In this document: positions 61,978 to 64,000 of the stretch, in pieces
Position numbering within the stretch: position 1 is the stretch's first letter
How the letters are laid out: the number at the start of each line of letters is the position of its first letter
Assembly (NCBI RefSeq): GCF_014655295.1
Contig: NZ_BNBI01000009.1
Coordinates: forward strand, 310,001 to 374,000
DNA length: 64,000 nt
Direction: 5' to 3'
Origin: Streptomyces fumanus
GTDB lineage: Bacteria > Actinomycetota > Actinomycetes > Streptomycetales > Streptomycetaceae
The notes under the pieces: generated by a model
Databases searched by the model: none
Told to the model about the DNA's origin: nothing
Seen by the model: only the letters and a program-made list of their open reading frames with translations
Translations under genes and position numbers: made by a program

Positions 61978-63183
61978 ATGCCCCTGCGCACCGCATGGCT
62001 CGTCAACCGCACCGACGCCGAGAACGGCCAGTCCCGCGCCGACACCCGGCTCGCCCCCCTCGGCGCCGTCACCCCGGTCAGCGGGCTGGCCGGCCGCAGC
62101 GGACTGCTGCCGGGCTCCCCGGACGGCAAGTCGCTGACGTCGGCGTTCTACGTGTTCAGCTCCACCGCCGGGATGACCGCGACGATCGCCCCGGGCCGGG
62201 CCGTCGTCCAGGGCTCCCAGACCGCCGGGGCGTACCCGGTCGTCCTCACCGACTACACCAGCGTCACCCTCGCCGACGGTGACGCCAACAACGCGCGGAC
62301 CGACCTGGTCGTCCTGCGGGTCTACGACGCCCAGTTCGACAACTCCGGCCGCACCGAGGCGGTCCTGGAGGTCCTGAGCGGCCCCACCGACGGCACCCGC
62401 GCGCTCCCCCAGGTCCCCGAGGCGTCGCTGCCGCTGGCGAGCGTGCTGGTCCCGGCGGGTTCCTCGGTCGGCACCGGCGGCATCGACTGGGCCACCGCCG
62501 TCACCGACCTGCGCACCACGACCGTCGGCGTTGGCGGCATCCTCCCGCTGTACGGCAACACCGCCGAGTCCGGCGCCTACCCGGGGCAGTACCGCGACAT
62601 CAGTTCCGCGCTCCAGCGGTGGGACGGCAGCCAGTGGGTGAGCTACCCGGCCCAGCTCGGCGGCATCGCCCCCACGGGCCGGATCTCCACCGGGTCCTAC
62701 GTCGGCCAGTACCGGGACAACAACGGGCGGCTGGAGCGCTGGAACGGCACCGCCTGGACGCCGGCGATGCCCAGCCCGGTCTTCGCGTACAACAACGCCG
62801 GCGGCTACTGCAAGACGACCACCTGGTCGGAGGCGCTGACCGGGACCACCGGGCCGACGGTCACCGCGACCTTCACCGCGCCGATCTCCGGGAGCGTCCT
62901 GGTCACCGTCGGCTTCCAGGGCCAGCCGTCGGTGGAGGGCGGCTGGGGCCGGATGTCCGTCAACATCCGCAAGGGCGGGGTCCTGGTCACCGGCCTGGGC
63001 GCCGCCGAGACCCGGTCGGCCATCGTGACCAACCGCGGCAACCAGTCGGTGACCACCACCTTCCCGGTCACCGGGCTGACCGCGGGCGCCACGTACACGG
63101 CCGTCTCGGCGTACTCGTCCAGCGCGACGACCAACAACCACTGGTTCGACAACCGGTTCGTCCGCGTCGACCCGATGCTCTGA
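61978..63183 (+). CDS. putative tail fibre / receptor-binding protein
   Basis: 401 residues. The N-terminal domain (about 1-190, PLRTAWLVNRTDAENGQSRADTRLAP, GSQTAGAYPVVLTDYTSVTLADGD) resembles baseplate-attachment domains of Streptomyces phage minor structural proteins. A duplicated motif follows: YPGQYRDISSALQRWDGSQWVSY and YVGQYRDNNGRLERWNGTAWTPA. A beta-sandwich C-terminal domain (about 265-401) could bind the target surface. GAGAGG precedes the ATG. Confidence 0.7.
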   Translation: MPLRTAWLVNRTDAENGQSRADTRLAPLGAVTPVSGLAGRSGLLPGSPDGKSLTSAFYVFSSTAGMTATIAPGRAVVQGSQTAGAYPVVLTDYTSVTLADGDANNARTDLVVLRVYDAQFDNSGRTEAVLEVLSGPTDGTRALPQVPEASLPLASVLVPAGSSVGTGGIDWATAVTDLRTTTVGVGGILPLYGNTAESGAYPGQYRDISSALQRWDGSQWVSYPAQLGGIAPTGRISTGSYVGQYRDNNGRLERWNGTAWTPAMPSPVFAYNNAGGYCKTTTWSEALTGTTGPTVTATFTAPISGSVLVTVGFQGQPSVEGGWGRMSVNIRKGGVLVTGLGAAETRSAIVTNRGNQSVTTTFPVTGLTAGATYTAVSAYSSSATTNNHWFDNRFVRVDPML

Positions 63184-63193
63184 GGAGCGCCGC

Positions 63194-64000
63194 GTGACGA
63201 GTTCCCCCCGTACCGCCTACGTCCCGCTCACCCCGGTCTACCGGGCCGTCTTCTGCGATCTGCGCACCGATCAGGTGATCGACGTGCTGCCGCTGACGGA
63301 CACCAAGTTCGACGACTACATCGGCAAGTCCGGTTCGCTGTCGGCCACCGTCCCGCTGCCGAACGCCGCGCTGGCCCGCCGGGCCCGCGCCGCGCTGGTA
63401 CCCGGCCGGACCGCGGTGTGGCTGGAGCGGGACGGTGACATCTGGTGGGGCGGGGTGCTGTGGACCTGCACCCCGTCCAGCGACGAACGCGGCCGGATGC
63501 AGGCCGCGTTCCAGGCCGGCACCTTCGACTCCTACCTCGACCACCGCATCCTGTCCGGGCCGCAGTCCTTCACCGCGCTGGACCAGTTCGAGATAGCCCG
63601 GATGCTGGTGGAGCACGCCCAGGACCAGCCGGGCGGCGACATCGGCATCCAGCTCGGGCACGAGATGTCCGGGGTGGTGCGGGACGTCTCCTACTCCTAC
63701 TCCTCGCTCAGCCGGATCCGGGAACTCCTCGACTCCCTCGCCCAGATGGCGGACGGATTCGAGTGGCGGGTGCACTGCTACCGGGATCCCGAGGGACGCC
63801 GGACCAAGCGGCTCCAGCTCGGGCATCCGAGGATCACCGCGAGCGCCTCGGACATCGTCCTGGACCACCCGGGCCAGGTCATCACCTACAGCCTGCCGGC
63901 CGACTCCACCGTGCAGGCCGACGTGTGGGTGGCCCGCGGCGACTCGCCCAACAGCGACCAGTCGGAGGAGTCGCAGCCGCTCACCGTGTCCGTCGAGGCC
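63194..64000 (+). CDS. tail hub/baseplate protein (Gp37-like), truncated by window end
   Basis: First 269 residues of a protein starting at GTG 63194 (GAGGAG upstream). YRAVFCDLRTDQVIDVLPLTDTKFDDYIGKSGSLSATVPLP and VWLERDGDIWWGGVLWTCTPSSDE are typical of siphovirus ReqiPepy6 Gp37-like tail proteins. So is ARMLVEHAQDQPGGDIGI, followed by RIRELLDSLAQMADGFEWRV. These form the hub below the distal tail protein. The C-terminus is outside the window. Confidence 0.82.
   Translation, partial: MTSSPRTAYVPLTPVYRAVFCDLRTDQVIDVLPLTDTKFDDYIGKSGSLSATVPLPNAALARRARAALVPGRTAVWLERDGDIWWGGVLWTCTPSSDERGRMQAAFQAGTFDSYLDHRILSGPQSFTALDQFEIARMLVEHAQDQPGGDIGIQLGHEMSGVVRDVSYSYSSLSRIRELLDSLAQMADGFEWRVHCYRDPEGRRTKRLQLGHPRITASASDIVLDHPGQVITYSLPADSTVQADVWVARGDSPNSDQSEESQPLTVSVEA

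Noticed and set aside
54796..64000. Contractile injection system (eCIS)
   Set aside because: No sheath, gpV-type spike, LysM hub or AAA+ ATPase gene is seen. The gene set and order are siphophage-like (non-contractile).

Overview
The window is high-GC actinomycete DNA, almost certainly from a Streptomyces chromosome. The evidence is the codon use, the GC-rich intergenic regions, the WhiB-like and DUF397/DUF5753 proteins, and the gene order of the S10-spc-alpha ribosomal clusters followed by tuf-fusA-rpsG-rpsL. Most genes lie on the minus strand, so the ribosomal clusters read from high to low coordinates.

Region 1 (1-15.3 kb) holds cell-envelope and cofactor housekeeping genes: an alpha/beta hydrolase (cut by the window start), alr, a metallo-beta-lactamase-fold hydrolase divergent from a MarR regulator, NAD(P)H-hydrate repair, acpS, glmS, coaA, a DUF389 membrane protein, glmM, rpsI-rplM and a GT87-type glycosyltransferase. 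A three-gene regulatory module (HATPase, XRE-DUF5753, DUF397) and a truncated nuclease-family fragment sit between acpS and glmS.

Region 2 (15.4-34.1 kb) carries a membrane-anchored protein, truA, and a long array of translation genes. From promoter-proximal to distal these are rpsJ-rplC-rplD-rplW-rplB-rpsS-rplV-rpsC-rplP-rpmC-rpsQ, then rplN-rplX-rplE-rpsN-rpsH-rplF-rplR-rpsE-rpmD-rplO-secY-adk-map, then infA-rpmJ-rpsM-rpsK-rpoA-rplQ-truA. Many neighbours overlap by 1-4 nt. Several strong hairpins lie inside the array.

Region 3 (34.1-45.1 kb) is accessory: a 1538-residue RHS polymorphic toxin with a T7SS-type N-terminus and a DUF3990-like (ADP-ribosyltransferase-related) C-terminus, a presumed immunity gene overlapping its 3' end, and a possible chaperone upstream. 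An acyltransferase, a LysR regulator whose 3' end is triplicated in tandem, a streptogrisin-type protease with a chitin-binding domain, and an anchored hypothetical protein follow.

Region 4 (45.2-50.5 kb) is the str operon: rpsL-rpsG-fusA-tuf with a clear promoter. A 17-nt hairpin element in the rpsL leader is repeated in the rpsJ leader.

Region 5 (50.8-64 kb, continuing past the window) is a phage-derived cluster. Regulatory genes (XRE repressor, divergent WhiB-like protein, zinc-ribbon protein, small HTH protein) lead directly into siphophage tail genes: tail terminator, tail tube, frameshifted assembly chaperones, two short tandem tape-measure proteins, distal tail protein, putative fibre protein and tail hub. 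No portal, capsid, protease, terminase or integrase genes are seen. The control region holds a near-perfect actinobacterial LexA (SOS) box, and an operator-like motif is shared with the repressor/whiB region. The best reading is a tail-only, DNA-damage-inducible particle (a non-contractile tailocin-like system) placed next to rpsL.
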